64,000 bases of DNA from Acidimicrobiales bacterium. Lineage in GTDB: Bacteria > Actinomycetota > Acidimicrobiia > Acidimicrobiales > RAAP-2. Shown one piece after another: positions 1 to 7,599 of this stretch (positions are counted from its first letter, which is position 1; each line of letters starts with the position of its first letter). Below the pieces are notes generated by a model, which ran no database searches, was not told the DNA's origin, and worked only from the letters and a program-made list of their open reading frames with translations. Both the position numbers and the translations under genes were made by a program. The stretch covers positions 1 through 64,000 of the forward strand of contig JANXWA010000020.1 of the NCBI GenBank assembly GCA_025351385.1, in the 5' to 3' direction.

Positions 1-168
1 CTGGTCTTCGCCGCCAACGGCAGCTGCGTCAACACCACCATCGTCGACGGACGGATCCTCATGCGCGACCGCACCATGCTCACCGTCGACGAGCCGACGG
101 TGCTGCGCGAGGCCAACGCCGCCTTCCTGCGGACCCTCGAGCTGATCGCCCCGATCAGCGCAACCTGA
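1..168 (+). CDS. Amidohydrolase-family protein, C-terminal end only
   Basis: Only the last 55 codons are inside the window, ending with TGA at 166-168. The visible protein contains VDGRILMRDRTMLTVDE, the C-terminal strand pattern typical of cyclic amidohydrolases of the deaminase and chlorohydrolase group (S-adenosylhomocysteine or guanine deaminase-like), where a residual beta-sandwich domain closes the enzyme. The metal-binding residues lie upstream, outside the window, so the substrate cannot be named. The family call rests on this short stretch alone. Confidence 0.65.
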   Translation: MVFAANGSCVNTTIVDGRILMRDRTMLTVDEPTVLREANAAFLRTLELIAPISAT

Positions 169-194
169 CGGCGTCGCGACCCTTCGAACGACCG

Positions 195-224
195 TTGCGA
201 ATAGTTGACTATTCCGATTAGATT
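195..224 (+). promoter_or_regulatory. Promoter of the DUF4395 gene
   Basis: TTGCGA at 195-200 and TAGATT at 219-224 are separated by 18 bases. The -10 hexamer ends seven bases before ATG 232, so the transcript would begin at or next to that ATG. This argues for ATG 232 over the in-frame TTG at 205. Confidence 0.5.
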
Positions 225-231
225 TAGGGAA

Positions 232-735
232 ATGAAAAAGTTCTTCTCGTTCCCCAATCCGGTCAACGACGCCGCCGCCCGCACCGTCGCGATCGGCGTC
301 TTCACGATGTCGGTGGTCGCCCTGGCGACCAACACCGCGTGGCTCTTGATCCCGTTGACCTACGGCTTCCTCGCGCGCGTCGCGGCCGGCCCCACAATCT
401 CGCCGCTCGGCCAGTTCGCCGTTCGCGTCGCCGCTCCGCGCCTCACGTCGTGGCAGAAACCCGTGCCCGGCCCTCCCAAGCGCTTCGCCCAGACCCTCGG
501 CGCGGTCATGACGTCGGCCGCCACGATCGTCTGGCTCACCGCCGGATGGACCTACGCCCGCTGGATCCTGCTGCTGGTGATCGGCGGGTCGTCGCTGGAG
601 GGCTTCGTCGGCTACTGCATCGGCTGCACCATCTTCGGTTGGCTCATCCGCGCCGGACTGGTGCCCGAGGCGATATGCGCCGAGTGCGGTGACCTCACCG
701 CCCGGTACGCCGCGGCCGGATTCCCGCCCAAGTAA
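232..735 (+). CDS. DUF4395 family membrane protein
   Basis: The protein of 167 residues starts with the conserved FPNPVNDAAAR signature, followed by hydrophobic helices around residues 18-50 and 90-135 and the motif PVPGPPKRFAQ between them. The C-terminal part carries a CIGC pair near residue 130 and a CAEC pair near residue 150, so a redox or metal role is possible. This is the standard DUF4395 layout; no biochemical function is established for the family. ATG 232 is chosen because a -10 box sits seven bases upstream and no good ribosome site precedes it; TTG 205 would add nine residues that do not resemble the family start. Confidence 0.85.
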   Translation: MKKFFSFPNPVNDAAARTVAIGVFTMSVVALATNTAWLLIPLTYGFLARVAAGPTISPLGQFAVRVAAPRLTSWQKPVPGPPKRFAQTLGAVMTSAATIVWLTAGWTYARWILLLVIGGSSLEGFVGYCIGCTIFGWLIRAGLVPEAICAECGDLTARYAAAGFPPK

Positions 736-796
736 ATAATCCCTAACAGTTTTCACAACTCTCCAGGTTGCCTGGTGTATCCGTCCAACTCCTTCG

Positions 797-802
797 TAGG
801 CT
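797..802 (+). promoter_or_regulatory. -10 box of the S53 peptidase gene
   Basis: TAGGCT ends six bases before ATG 809, with no Shine-Dalgarno sequence between them. Confidence 0.55.
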
Positions 803-808
803 GAGCCC

Positions 809-3178
809 ATGGCGCGACCACCCCGTTCCCTCTGGCCCGCCCTCGCCCTCATCGTCGCGTTGGTCGGCGTCGGAGTTCCGTCTTCGGCCGTCGCCGTCGA
901 AGCGCGCGTCTCGGTCGCCGGTTCGTCACCGATTCCGGCCGCCGACACCGTCGTGCACCAATCGATCTCGACCACCTTCGACGTCACGTTGCGCGCGAGA
1001 GATGACACCGCTCTCACGACGTTCATCGCCGGTCTGTCGGACCCCGCATCGAGGAACTACCACCGGTACCTCACCACGTTGCAATTCGCCCGTCGCTTCG
1101 GCGCCACCCAGACGACCGTGGCCGCGGTGCGCGCCTACTTCGCCGGCTTCGGACTTCGAGTCGCCAGCATCAGCAAGGGACGCGTCGTACTGCACCTGAG
1201 CGGCTCGACCACCGACATCGCTCGCGCCTTCGCCACCGCGATCGCGACGGTCCGACGGCCCGACGGGATCGTGGCCGCGCAGTTCACCCGACCGGCCACC
1301 CTGCCCGCGGCGATCGCGCGGGTCGTCGCGGGCGTGGCCGGCCTCTCGACGGTGACGCCGCCCACACCGAACCTCGTGAAGCCTCGCGCGAGACCCGCGG
1401 TGACCACCCCGACGACGTGTCCTTCGGCCGGTAGCCAGAGCACCTCCACGCCGAACTCACTGGGCGGCTACACCGCGATCCAGCAGGCGCAGGTCTACGG
1501 GCTCGCCACCGCCTGGGCGAGCGGTCACAATGGCGCCGGTCAGACAATCGCCGCCTACGAGCTGAGCGCCTACGACCCGGCCGACCTCGCGATTTTCTTC
1601 AGCTGCTACGGCCTCAATCCGTCGGTCACCGCCCGATCGGTCGATGGCGGGCCGATCGGCGCCTACGACAACGAGCCGACCCTCGACGTCGAGGAGGCCG
1701 CCGTGCTCGCTCCGGGCGCCGCCATCCAGATCTATCAGGGTCCGAACACCTCCTCGGGCCCGACCGACGTGTACCAGGCGATCGCTGACGACAACTCCGC
1801 GACGATCGTCACGAGCTCGTGGGGGACGTGCGAATCCGACCCCAGTGGCGACGTCGCGGCCGAACAGCCGATCTTCCAGCAGATGGCGGCCCAGGGCCAG
1901 ACCGTCGTCTCGGCGGCCGGGGACAACGGGTCATCGGACTGTCACGGCATCACCAACAACAACCTCGCCGTGGACGACCCGTCCTCCCAGCCCTACGTCA
2001 CTGGCGTGGGAGGGCTCACCGTCTCGAACATCAACCCCCTGGCCCAGACCGTCTGGAACGACGGTCCGGGTTCGACCCAGGCCGGAGCGAGCGGCGGCGG
2101 GCGCTCGGCCCTCTGGTCACGTCCCTCGTGGCAGGTGGCACCCGGCATCAACCCCGGTGAGACCAAACGCCTCGTGCCCGACGTCTCGACGATGGGCGAC
2201 CCCAACACGGGTTTCATTGAGTACTTCACCGGCACGGCCTCGGGGGTCTGCCGCCACGGCTGCTCGGGGCTCGGCTGGGGGCCCATCGGCGGCACGTCGA
2301 TCGGTGCGCCGATCGTCTCGGCGCTCGTCGCCACCGCGGCCCAGACCTGCGGCGTCAGCCGCCTCGGCTTCATCAACCCCTCGCTCTACGCAATGGCGTC
2401 GACCGGCTACGTCGACGTGACGACGGGCGGCAACGACCTCTTCGGCGTCGGGAGCTACAGCGCCGGCCCGGGCTACGACATGGCGTCGGGACTGGGCAGC
2501 CCCAAGCCCGGGGCGTTCATGGCCGGACTGTGCCCGACGACCTTCGACGCCACCAAGAGCTCCTTCGCGACGTCCTCGACCACCGCGACGGTGAAGAGCC
2601 CCGGGGCAATCGTCACAGCGACGCTGCACGACTCCAACAACCTGGCGCTCGCGAACGCACTCGTCTCGGTCGGCGCCACCGCCTCGGGCAGCGGTGCGAA
2701 CGGCCAGGTCCTCATCGACGGGGACCTCTCGAGCGTCACGACGAACGGCAGCGCGGCGTACTCGGTGACGACCGACGGTACCGGCACAGCATCGTTCACC
2801 GTCTCGACCGACACCCCCGGGCCGGTGGTCGTCACCGTCAGCTACGCGTCCAAGGCCATCTACTCCACGACCATCATCTTCGCGTCAGCCGCCACGCCAA
2901 CGAAGCCCGGCCGGGCGGGCATCGCGAAACTGACGGCGATCGTCGGGGGCTTCGTGCTCCACGTGAAACGCCCACCGAGCAACGGGGGCAGCGCCGTCAC
3001 CTCGTATCAGTACTCACTCAACGGAGGATCGCGTTGGAGCTCGCTCGCTCGGAACACCATGGCGATCCGGGTCGTCAATCTGGTGAAGGGCCATCGGTAC
3101 CGGGTCATCGTGCGTGCGCTGAACGCCGTCGGTGCGGGCGCGTCGTCAGCCCCGACGTCGATTGTCACGCGAACGTAA
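809..3178 (+). CDS. Secreted S53 (sedolisin/kumamolisin) serine-carboxyl peptidase
   Basis: The 789-residue protein has a signal peptide (residues 1-30), a pro-kumamolisin activation domain (about 45-145) and an S53 catalytic domain (about 215-575). The catalytic set is visible: E289 and D293 in NEPTLDVEEA, the oxyanion Asp D372 in AAGDNG, and the nucleophile S497 in GGTSIGAP. The calcium-site region follows near 535-560. After the catalytic core come a bacterial Ig-like domain (about 590-690) and a fibronectin III-like domain (about 705-789). S53 enzymes mature by removing their own propeptide and work in acid, so this is probably an extracellular scavenging protease. The gene stands alone with its own promoter; a Thr-linker secreted protein follows. 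Confidence 0.95.
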   Translation: MARPPRSLWPALALIVALVGVGVPSSAVAVEARVSVAGSSPIPAADTVVHQSISTTFDVTLRARDDTALTTFIAGLSDPASRNYHRYLTTLQFARRFGATQTTVAAVRAYFAGFGLRVASISKGRVVLHLSGSTTDIARAFATAIATVRRPDGIVAAQFTRPATLPAAIARVVAGVAGLSTVTPPTPNLVKPRARPAVTTPTTCPSAGSQSTSTPNSLGGYTAIQQAQVYGLATAWASGHNGAGQTIAAYELSAYDPADLAIFFSCYGLNPSVTARSVDGGPIGAYDNEPTLDVEEAAVLAPGAAIQIYQGPNTSSGPTDVYQAIADDNSATIVTSSWGTCESDPSGDVAAEQPIFQQMAAQGQTVVSAAGDNGSSDCHGITNNNLAVDDPSSQPYVTGVGGLTVSNINPLAQTVWNDGPGSTQAGASGGGRSALWSRPSWQVAPGINPGETKRLVPDVSTMGDPNTGFIEYFTGTASGVCRHGCSGLGWGPIGGTSIGAPIVSALVATAAQTCGVSRLGFINPSLYAMASTGYVDVTTGGNDLFGVGSYSAGPGYDMASGLGSPKPGAFMAGLCPTTFDATKSSFATSSTTATVKSPGAIVTATLHDSNNLALANALVSVGATASGSGANGQVLIDGDLSSVTTNGSAAYSVTTDGTGTASFTVSTDTPGPVVVTVSYASKAIYSTTIIFASAATPTKPGRAGIAKLTAIVGGFVLHVKRPPSNGGSAVTSYQYSLNGGSRWSSLARNTMAIRVVNLVKGHRYRVIVRALNAVGAGASSAPTSIVTRT

Positions 3179-3284
3179 CAACCGTCGCCGACGGATCACG
3201 CGACCGAGCACCCCGGGACCCCACCCCTAGACTTCACTCTGGTGGAGGTCCACGAATCGGGTTCATCCCATTTTAAGGACACGA

Positions 3285-5531
3285 ATGAAGCTTCAACGCT
3301 CAGCGGTCGTCGCGATCGTGGTGCTGGCCAGCATCAGCCTCGTGAACACCTGGTCGCGTGGCGCCACGTCGTCGGTCCCCGTGGGCCTACCGATGTACCA
3401 GTTCGTCGACTCCGGTTCGGGACCACTACCGTGGAACGCGCTCTCCCTCGAATCCTCGATCAACCACACGACGATGCTCGGGGGGCCGCACACGGCCAAC
3501 AACGCCACCGAGGGGGTGGTCGCCTACCGCACCAACCGCGGTGACCTCGCCCTCCTCACGCAGGCCAACGGCGCCTCGCCCCAGTGGACGAACCTCTCGA
3601 GCGGCCAGCACCTCCCCGCGCCCGCCGCCGACCCCATCCCCTTCTTCGACCCGCTCGGCAACGTCGACCTGCTCTACGTGGACTCCGACGGTCACGTGAT
3701 CCTGCTCAGCCAGAACGACCCCGTCACCCCCCTCTGGCACAACCTGCGGCGCAATGCGGCCTGGCGGGCGTACGTGCCGACCGACCTCAGCGACCTGAGC
3801 GGCGTCGTCGCCTCGAACGGCCTCGCGAGCATCCTCGTGACCGGCCTCGCCGCGACCGTCGCCTATCGGACCGCCACCAACGGCATCGAAGTGCTGCAGC
3901 TGGGCTGGGGGACCGGCCACCCCGTCCCCTTCCTCACGAGCGCGCCCGGGTTCGTCGCGGGCACGAGCGGCACCTCCGCCAACCCCCCCACCACCACCAC
4001 GTCGTCGACCACGACGACGACGACGATCAAGCCCACCACGACGACGACCAAGCCTCCGGTGACGACCACGACGACGTCCGCCACCACCTCGTCAACCAGC
4101 ACCACTACGACCAAGCCCGTCACGACGACGACCAAACCGGTGCCCACGACGACCACGACGGTGCCGGCGACGACGGCCATCGCGAGTGACCCGATCGTCA
4201 TTCCCGGGGCCGTCGCGACCTTCGCCACGACCACCAACCACGGTGACCTCGTGGTCTACACCAACTCCGGCCCGAACCTCACCACGTGGTCGACGCTGGA
4301 CGTCACGACGCTGACCTTGAGTCCCAAGGTGTCCGGGACCATCGCCGTGGGCCTCTCGTCGACCGCGATCGACGTCGCGGCGCTCACGAGCAACGGCGCG
4401 ATCGAGCTCTTCTCGTCGCCCCTGTCGACGACCCTCGCCAACGCCCACGCCGCGGTCGTCTCGCCCCATGTGTGGAGTGCCATCAACGTGACCGTAGCCG
4501 CACCGGGCGCGCCGCCGTTGAGCGGCTCGATCTTCGTGAGCTTGACACCGACGCAGCTGACGATCGCCGGTCAGGCCGCGAACTGGGGCGACCTCTTCGC
4601 CATCACCAACACCGTCGGCACGCCGACCTGGGCCGCGACCGACGTCTCGGTCACCGCCGGCAGCGCCGCGCGAACGGTGGGTGGAATCGTCGCCGGCTTG
4701 CAGTTCGGATCGACGCTGACGCTCTACGCCGCCGGCGTTAGCTCGCCCCCACCCCAGGGCGTAGGGGTCTATGCGATCCCCTCGTCCAAGTGGGGCCAGG
4801 CAATCAGCGACGGCTGGCCGATCATCAGCGAGACCGGCGGCCTGGGCACACAGAGTTCGCCCTGGGTCGGCTTCACGTCGACGAAGAGCGTCGCCGCCTC
4901 GCCCGACTTCCTGATCGGCCAGAGCATCTACAACTCGCACAAGCGCGTCACCTGGCTCTCCTTCTGGACCGTCAGCGGCGCGATGGCGTCCGAGCCCCAA
5001 ACCACGACCACCTTCTACAACCACGGCTTCGCCGCGGGTGCGTGGGTGGCGACCCAGATCGACCAGTACCGCGGGCTGGGCGTCGGTCTGAAGCCGGACT
5101 GGGTGATCTTCGACCCCGAGGGCTACCCCGACAACCACTCCGGCATCGACGCCCCGGGAGGCTCGTCCAGCGCCACCATCGCGCGTTACGCCACGTACTG
5201 GAAGGCGATGCTCTCGGGTTGGGCCGCCGGCATCACGTCGGTCGACCCGTCGCTCAACGCCGGCGTCTACGCCTCGCAGTCCGAGTACCGTAACTACGGT
5301 CTCTCGACCGCGTCGATGCCCGTCTTCGTCGCCGTCGCCTTCGGCAACGGAGGGCCAATCCCGGTGGCCGGCGCCAGCGGCAGCAACATCCGCGGCTTCA
5401 TCTCCTTCTCGGCCACCTGCACGCCCAAGTCGGTCCTGAAGGCCCAGGAGACGACGCTGCTCAACCCCCCCTGGGCCGGTCAGTTCAACACGCTGCAGTT
5501 CAACGCCGGCGTGTACTGCCCACCGGCGTAG
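3285..5531 (+). CDS. Large secreted protein with Thr-rich linker and glycoside-hydrolase-like C-terminal domain
   Basis: The 748-residue protein has a signal peptide (MKLQRSAVVAIVVLASISL) and an N-terminal beta-rich region (about 35-230) of repeated VAYRTNRGDLALL-like strands suggesting propeller blades. A Thr/Pro linker follows (about 235-299), then further similar strands (300-510). The C-terminal part (about 520-748) has DWVIFDPEGYP and AGVYASQSEY, resembling the DUF1906/GH25-like barrel of lysozyme-type enzymes; a catalytic Asp/Glu is possible in DPEGYP. Start: AAGGA lies five bases before ATG 3285. A likely -10 box TAGACT is at 3228-3233. The exact activity, possibly cell-wall cleavage, is inference. 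Confidence 0.75.
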   Translation: MKLQRSAVVAIVVLASISLVNTWSRGATSSVPVGLPMYQFVDSGSGPLPWNALSLESSINHTTMLGGPHTANNATEGVVAYRTNRGDLALLTQANGASPQWTNLSSGQHLPAPAADPIPFFDPLGNVDLLYVDSDGHVILLSQNDPVTPLWHNLRRNAAWRAYVPTDLSDLSGVVASNGLASILVTGLAATVAYRTATNGIEVLQLGWGTGHPVPFLTSAPGFVAGTSGTSANPPTTTTSSTTTTTTIKPTTTTTKPPVTTTTTSATTSSTSTTTTKPVTTTTKPVPTTTTTVPATTAIASDPIVIPGAVATFATTTNHGDLVVYTNSGPNLTTWSTLDVTTLTLSPKVSGTIAVGLSSTAIDVAALTSNGAIELFSSPLSTTLANAHAAVVSPHVWSAINVTVAAPGAPPLSGSIFVSLTPTQLTIAGQAANWGDLFAITNTVGTPTWAATDVSVTAGSAARTVGGIVAGLQFGSTLTLYAAGVSSPPPQGVGVYAIPSSKWGQAISDGWPIISETGGLGTQSSPWVGFTSTKSVAASPDFLIGQSIYNSHKRVTWLSFWTVSGAMASEPQTTTTFYNHGFAAGAWVATQIDQYRGLGVGLKPDWVIFDPEGYPDNHSGIDAPGGSSSATIARYATYWKAMLSGWAAGITSVDPSLNAGVYASQSEYRNYGLSTASMPVFVAVAFGNGGPIPVAGASGSNIRGFISFSATCTPKSVLKAQETTLLNPPWAGQFNTLQFNAGVYCPPA
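3988..4182 (+). repeat. Low-complexity Thr/Pro codon repeat (protein linker)
   Basis: Runs of ACC and ACG codons broken by AAG CCC (Lys-Pro) encode a flexible Thr-rich linker of about 65 residues between the two halves of the secreted protein. Such linkers are often O-glycosylated in actinobacteria. The repeat may be prone to slippage. Confidence 0.85.
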
Positions 5532-5534
5532 CCG

Positions 5535-5540
5535 TAACCT
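5535..5540 (+). promoter_or_regulatory. -10 box of the coiled-coil gene
   Basis: TAACCT lies six bases before ATG 5547, overlapping the end of the previous gene by only a few bases. Confidence 0.55.
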
Positions 5541-5546
5541 GTCGCC

Positions 5547-5804
5547 ATGAGCGAAACCACCGACTCCGGCCATGACTGGTCCCAGGACCTGAAGAGCCGG
5601 GTGAAGCAGTTCACCCAACCGATCGTCGACTCCCTCGACTCGCGCCTGCGCGAACAGGTCGACAAGCGCGTGGACCAACGGGTCGACGAGCAGATGGATG
5701 AGAAGATCGACGCGGTCTTAAAGGACCGGCTGTCCGTCGTGGAGCGTGCGATCGCCGACCTCGACCGGGCCCTGCGCGAGCTCGAGGATCGCCTGAAGCC
5801 CTAG
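5547..5804 (+). CDS. Small coiled-coil protein, function unknown
   Basis: The 85-residue protein is highly charged, with heptad-like patterning (REQVDKRVDQRVDEQMDEKI) over residues 28-80, so it should form a long helical coiled coil. It has no cysteine and no membrane segment. It starts 15 bases after the previous stop but has its own -10 box, so it need not be co-transcribed. I do not recognise a family. Its stop overlaps by three bases the stop of the tiny membrane-protein gene on the other strand. Confidence 0.7.
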   Translation: MSETTDSGHDWSQDLKSRVKQFTQPIVDSLDSRLREQVDKRVDQRVDEQMDEKIDAVLKDRLSVVERAIADLDRALRELEDRLKP

Positions 5805-5926
5805 CCCGCCTCCGGGCCCGATTGGCCGGCACGGCGCTCGCGGTCGCGATGGATCGCCCAGCGCATCGTCAGCACGACCAGCACCAACGTGGCGAGGACG
5901 AAGAACGAGAAGACCGCGATGAACAC
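5801..5926 (-). CDS. 41-residue single-span membrane protein
   Basis: Reading from GTG 5926 gives MFIAVFSFFVLATLVLVVL followed by TMRWAIHRDRERRAGQSG and a short tail. This is one hydrophobic helix (residues 2-21) and then a basic segment, so an N-out, C-in small membrane protein is predicted by the positive-inside rule. An in-frame stop lies four codons upstream, so it cannot extend further. TAGCGT sits six bases before the GTG, the same arrangement as at many larger genes here. No ribosome-binding site is seen. Function is unknown; small proteins of this shape often bind a larger membrane partner. Confidence 0.6.
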   Translation of the reverse strand: MFIAVFSFFVLATLVLVVLTMRWAIHRDRERRAGQSGPEAG

Positions 5927-5932
5927 GCCGCC

Positions 5933-5938
5933 ACGCTA
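5933..5938 (-). promoter_or_regulatory. -10 box of the 41-residue membrane protein gene
   Basis: On the minus strand TAGCGT is followed by GGCGGC and the GTG start. Confidence 0.55.
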
Positions 5939-5971
5939 GGTCGTGTCACAGGGCAGCGCAAGAGTATCGCC

Positions 5972-6760
5972 ATGACCACGTTGCTCGACTCTCCGATGAA
6001 CGTGGTGGACGCGCTGCGCGGCGATCGGGCCACTCGACCTAGCGTCGACCGCTCCAGCGCCGCCGGGCTGCGAGCGTCGCTCGAGGACGGACTGTTCGAA
6101 GTGCTCGGCACCGCGCGTCCGACGTCACCGATCGTCGTGCGCTCGGCCTCCCTGCGTTTGAGCCCGCGAACAGCGGAACTCACGTCGTCGGCGCACGGTC
6201 GCCTCCGCGGCGTCCTCGTCAACCACGTCCTTCGCCTCTGGAGCGTCGGGACGACCATCGAGAACGCCTTCGACGACGCGCTGAGCGCGTGGCGCGCGAC
6301 CGACGACGAGTCGATCCGTCTGGTGGACACGATGGACATCGACGAGCGGGCGCGACTCGCCACCGACGTCGCGGCGCACGGCGTCACGCTGACGCGGTCC
6401 CTGGGTCCCATGCCCGGTCGGTGGATGCCGCGCAGCTCGGTGCGGGCCAACCAGTCCCTGGCCGGCGGACACGTCCTGCTGCGCGACGTCGTGGACCTCA
6501 TGATCGGGACCGATGACCGCGACGTCGCCTCGATCGTCCTCTTCGACCTCACCACCGCGCCGCTCGGTGAGGGTGTGGAGCGAGCAATGCGCTACCACGC
6601 GCTCGTCCAGACCCTGCGCACCTCGGCCGTGCCACTGCGCACGTCGGCGTTCTCGACTGCGACCGGCGAGCTGTGGGTCCGCGACGTCGACCACGAGATG
6701 TTGCGGCGCAGCGTCGGCGAGGTCCTCGCCTGCGTCGCCGACCAGTGGGGCCGGCGATGA
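5972..6760 (+). CDS. Hypothetical protein, first gene of a two-gene operon
   Basis: The 262-residue soluble protein is rich in Arg, Ala and Val and has no signal peptide or membrane segment. I recognise no family. Its last codons overlap the next gene by four bases (ATGA), so the two products are probably made together and may form one complex. ATG 5972 is chosen because AAGAGT, a poor -10 match, lies six bases upstream; the reading frame remains open upstream as far as 5822, but that part has no family-like or coding-like composition. Confidence 0.7.
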   Translation: MTTLLDSPMNVVDALRGDRATRPSVDRSSAAGLRASLEDGLFEVLGTARPTSPIVVRSASLRLSPRTAELTSSAHGRLRGVLVNHVLRLWSVGTTIENAFDDALSAWRATDDESIRLVDTMDIDERARLATDVAAHGVTLTRSLGPMPGRWMPRSSVRANQSLAGGHVLLRDVVDLMIGTDDRDVASIVLFDLTTAPLGEGVERAMRYHALVQTLRTSAVPLRTSAFSTATGELWVRDVDHEMLRRSVGEVLACVADQWGRR

Positions 6761-7560
6761 CGACCCTGGCGCACCGGCGACTTGCCTCGGGACAGATCGA
6801 CCGACTCGTCGCCGAGGCACCGGACCGGCCCGCCAGGCTCACCGACGACCACCGCAGGTCGCTGAGCGCACGCTTTCGCGCGGTGGCCACCCCCGGCCAC
6901 CGCCGTCTCGACGCGTGGAACGTCGAGCAGGCCGGACGGGCCGCCAACGGCTTCCACTGGTCGCCGGCGATCGCGCGACGGGCGCTGGGCAACGGCGCGC
7001 TTCGCCGCCCGTCCTCGCCGGGCACCTCGATCACCGACGCGGTGCGCGACGAGGTGGCCGAACAGCTACTGCGCGCCGCCGCGGGCTACGCCCGGAACGG
7101 CTCGATGGCGAGCTGGCTCGCCTCCTCGCCGGACCCGGTGGTCGGCCTCGTCACCGCCGAGGCCGTCAACTGGGCGACCCAGCTGAGCGAGATCACGGCC
7201 GACCTTCGCTCAACGTGGACCATGGCGCCGAGCGACGCCTACTACGACGTCGCGACGGCCCGAGTGACGCTGCGCGCGCGGCGCGATCTGGTCATCGCGC
7301 GCGACGGGGAGCGCGTCATCGTGCGGGTCCGCTCCGGAGCCCCGGGAAAGAGCGCCGGACCAGGGCTTCGAGCCGACCTGACCACCGAGACGCTGGCCCA
7401 TCCGGCGGGCATTGCGCCCGTTCGCTTCATTGGCCTGTGGCCCGAGGCCGGAGTCTGCCTGGCCGTCGACGGCTCGATGGACGACCTGCGGGCCGGGGCC
7501 CGTGACCTCGTGCGCACCGCCGTCGCGCAACGTCGACGGGGACTGCCGATCGCGGCCTAA
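6757..7560 (+). CDS. Hypothetical protein, possible degenerate PD-(D/E)XK nuclease-like fold
   Basis: The 267-residue protein is translationally coupled to the preceding gene through ATGA. Its C-terminal third (about 165-250) reads RRDLVIARDGERVIVRVRSG, then GPGLRADLTTETLAHP and RFIGLWPEAG. This spacing recalls the D..V...(D/E)xK core of RecB-type nucleases but with Arg in place of the usual Lys, so catalysis is doubtful. The resemblance is a weak inference and the protein may be something else. No metal-binding or membrane motif is visible. Confidence 0.65.
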   Translation: MTTLAHRRLASGQIDRLVAEAPDRPARLTDDHRRSLSARFRAVATPGHRRLDAWNVEQAGRAANGFHWSPAIARRALGNGALRRPSSPGTSITDAVRDEVAEQLLRAAAGYARNGSMASWLASSPDPVVGLVTAEAVNWATQLSEITADLRSTWTMAPSDAYYDVATARVTLRARRDLVIARDGERVIVRVRSGAPGKSAGPGLRADLTTETLAHPAGIAPVRFIGLWPEAGVCLAVDGSMDDLRAGARDLVRTAVAQRRRGLPIAA

Positions 7561-7584
7561 GTTCTAGAGAAGGGCCACGCCTAC

Positions 7585-7590
7585 TAGCGT
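7585..7590 (+). promoter_or_regulatory. -10 box of typA
   Basis: TAGCGT lies nine bases before ATG 7600, which predicts a leader of only two or three bases and explains the lack of a ribosome site. Confidence 0.45.
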
Positions 7591-7599
7591 GGTTGGGCC

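Noticed and set aside
3988-4182. CRISPR-like or satellite array in the ACC/ACG repeats
   Set aside because: The repeats are codon runs inside one reading frame with no regular unit and spacer; they encode a Thr-rich linker.
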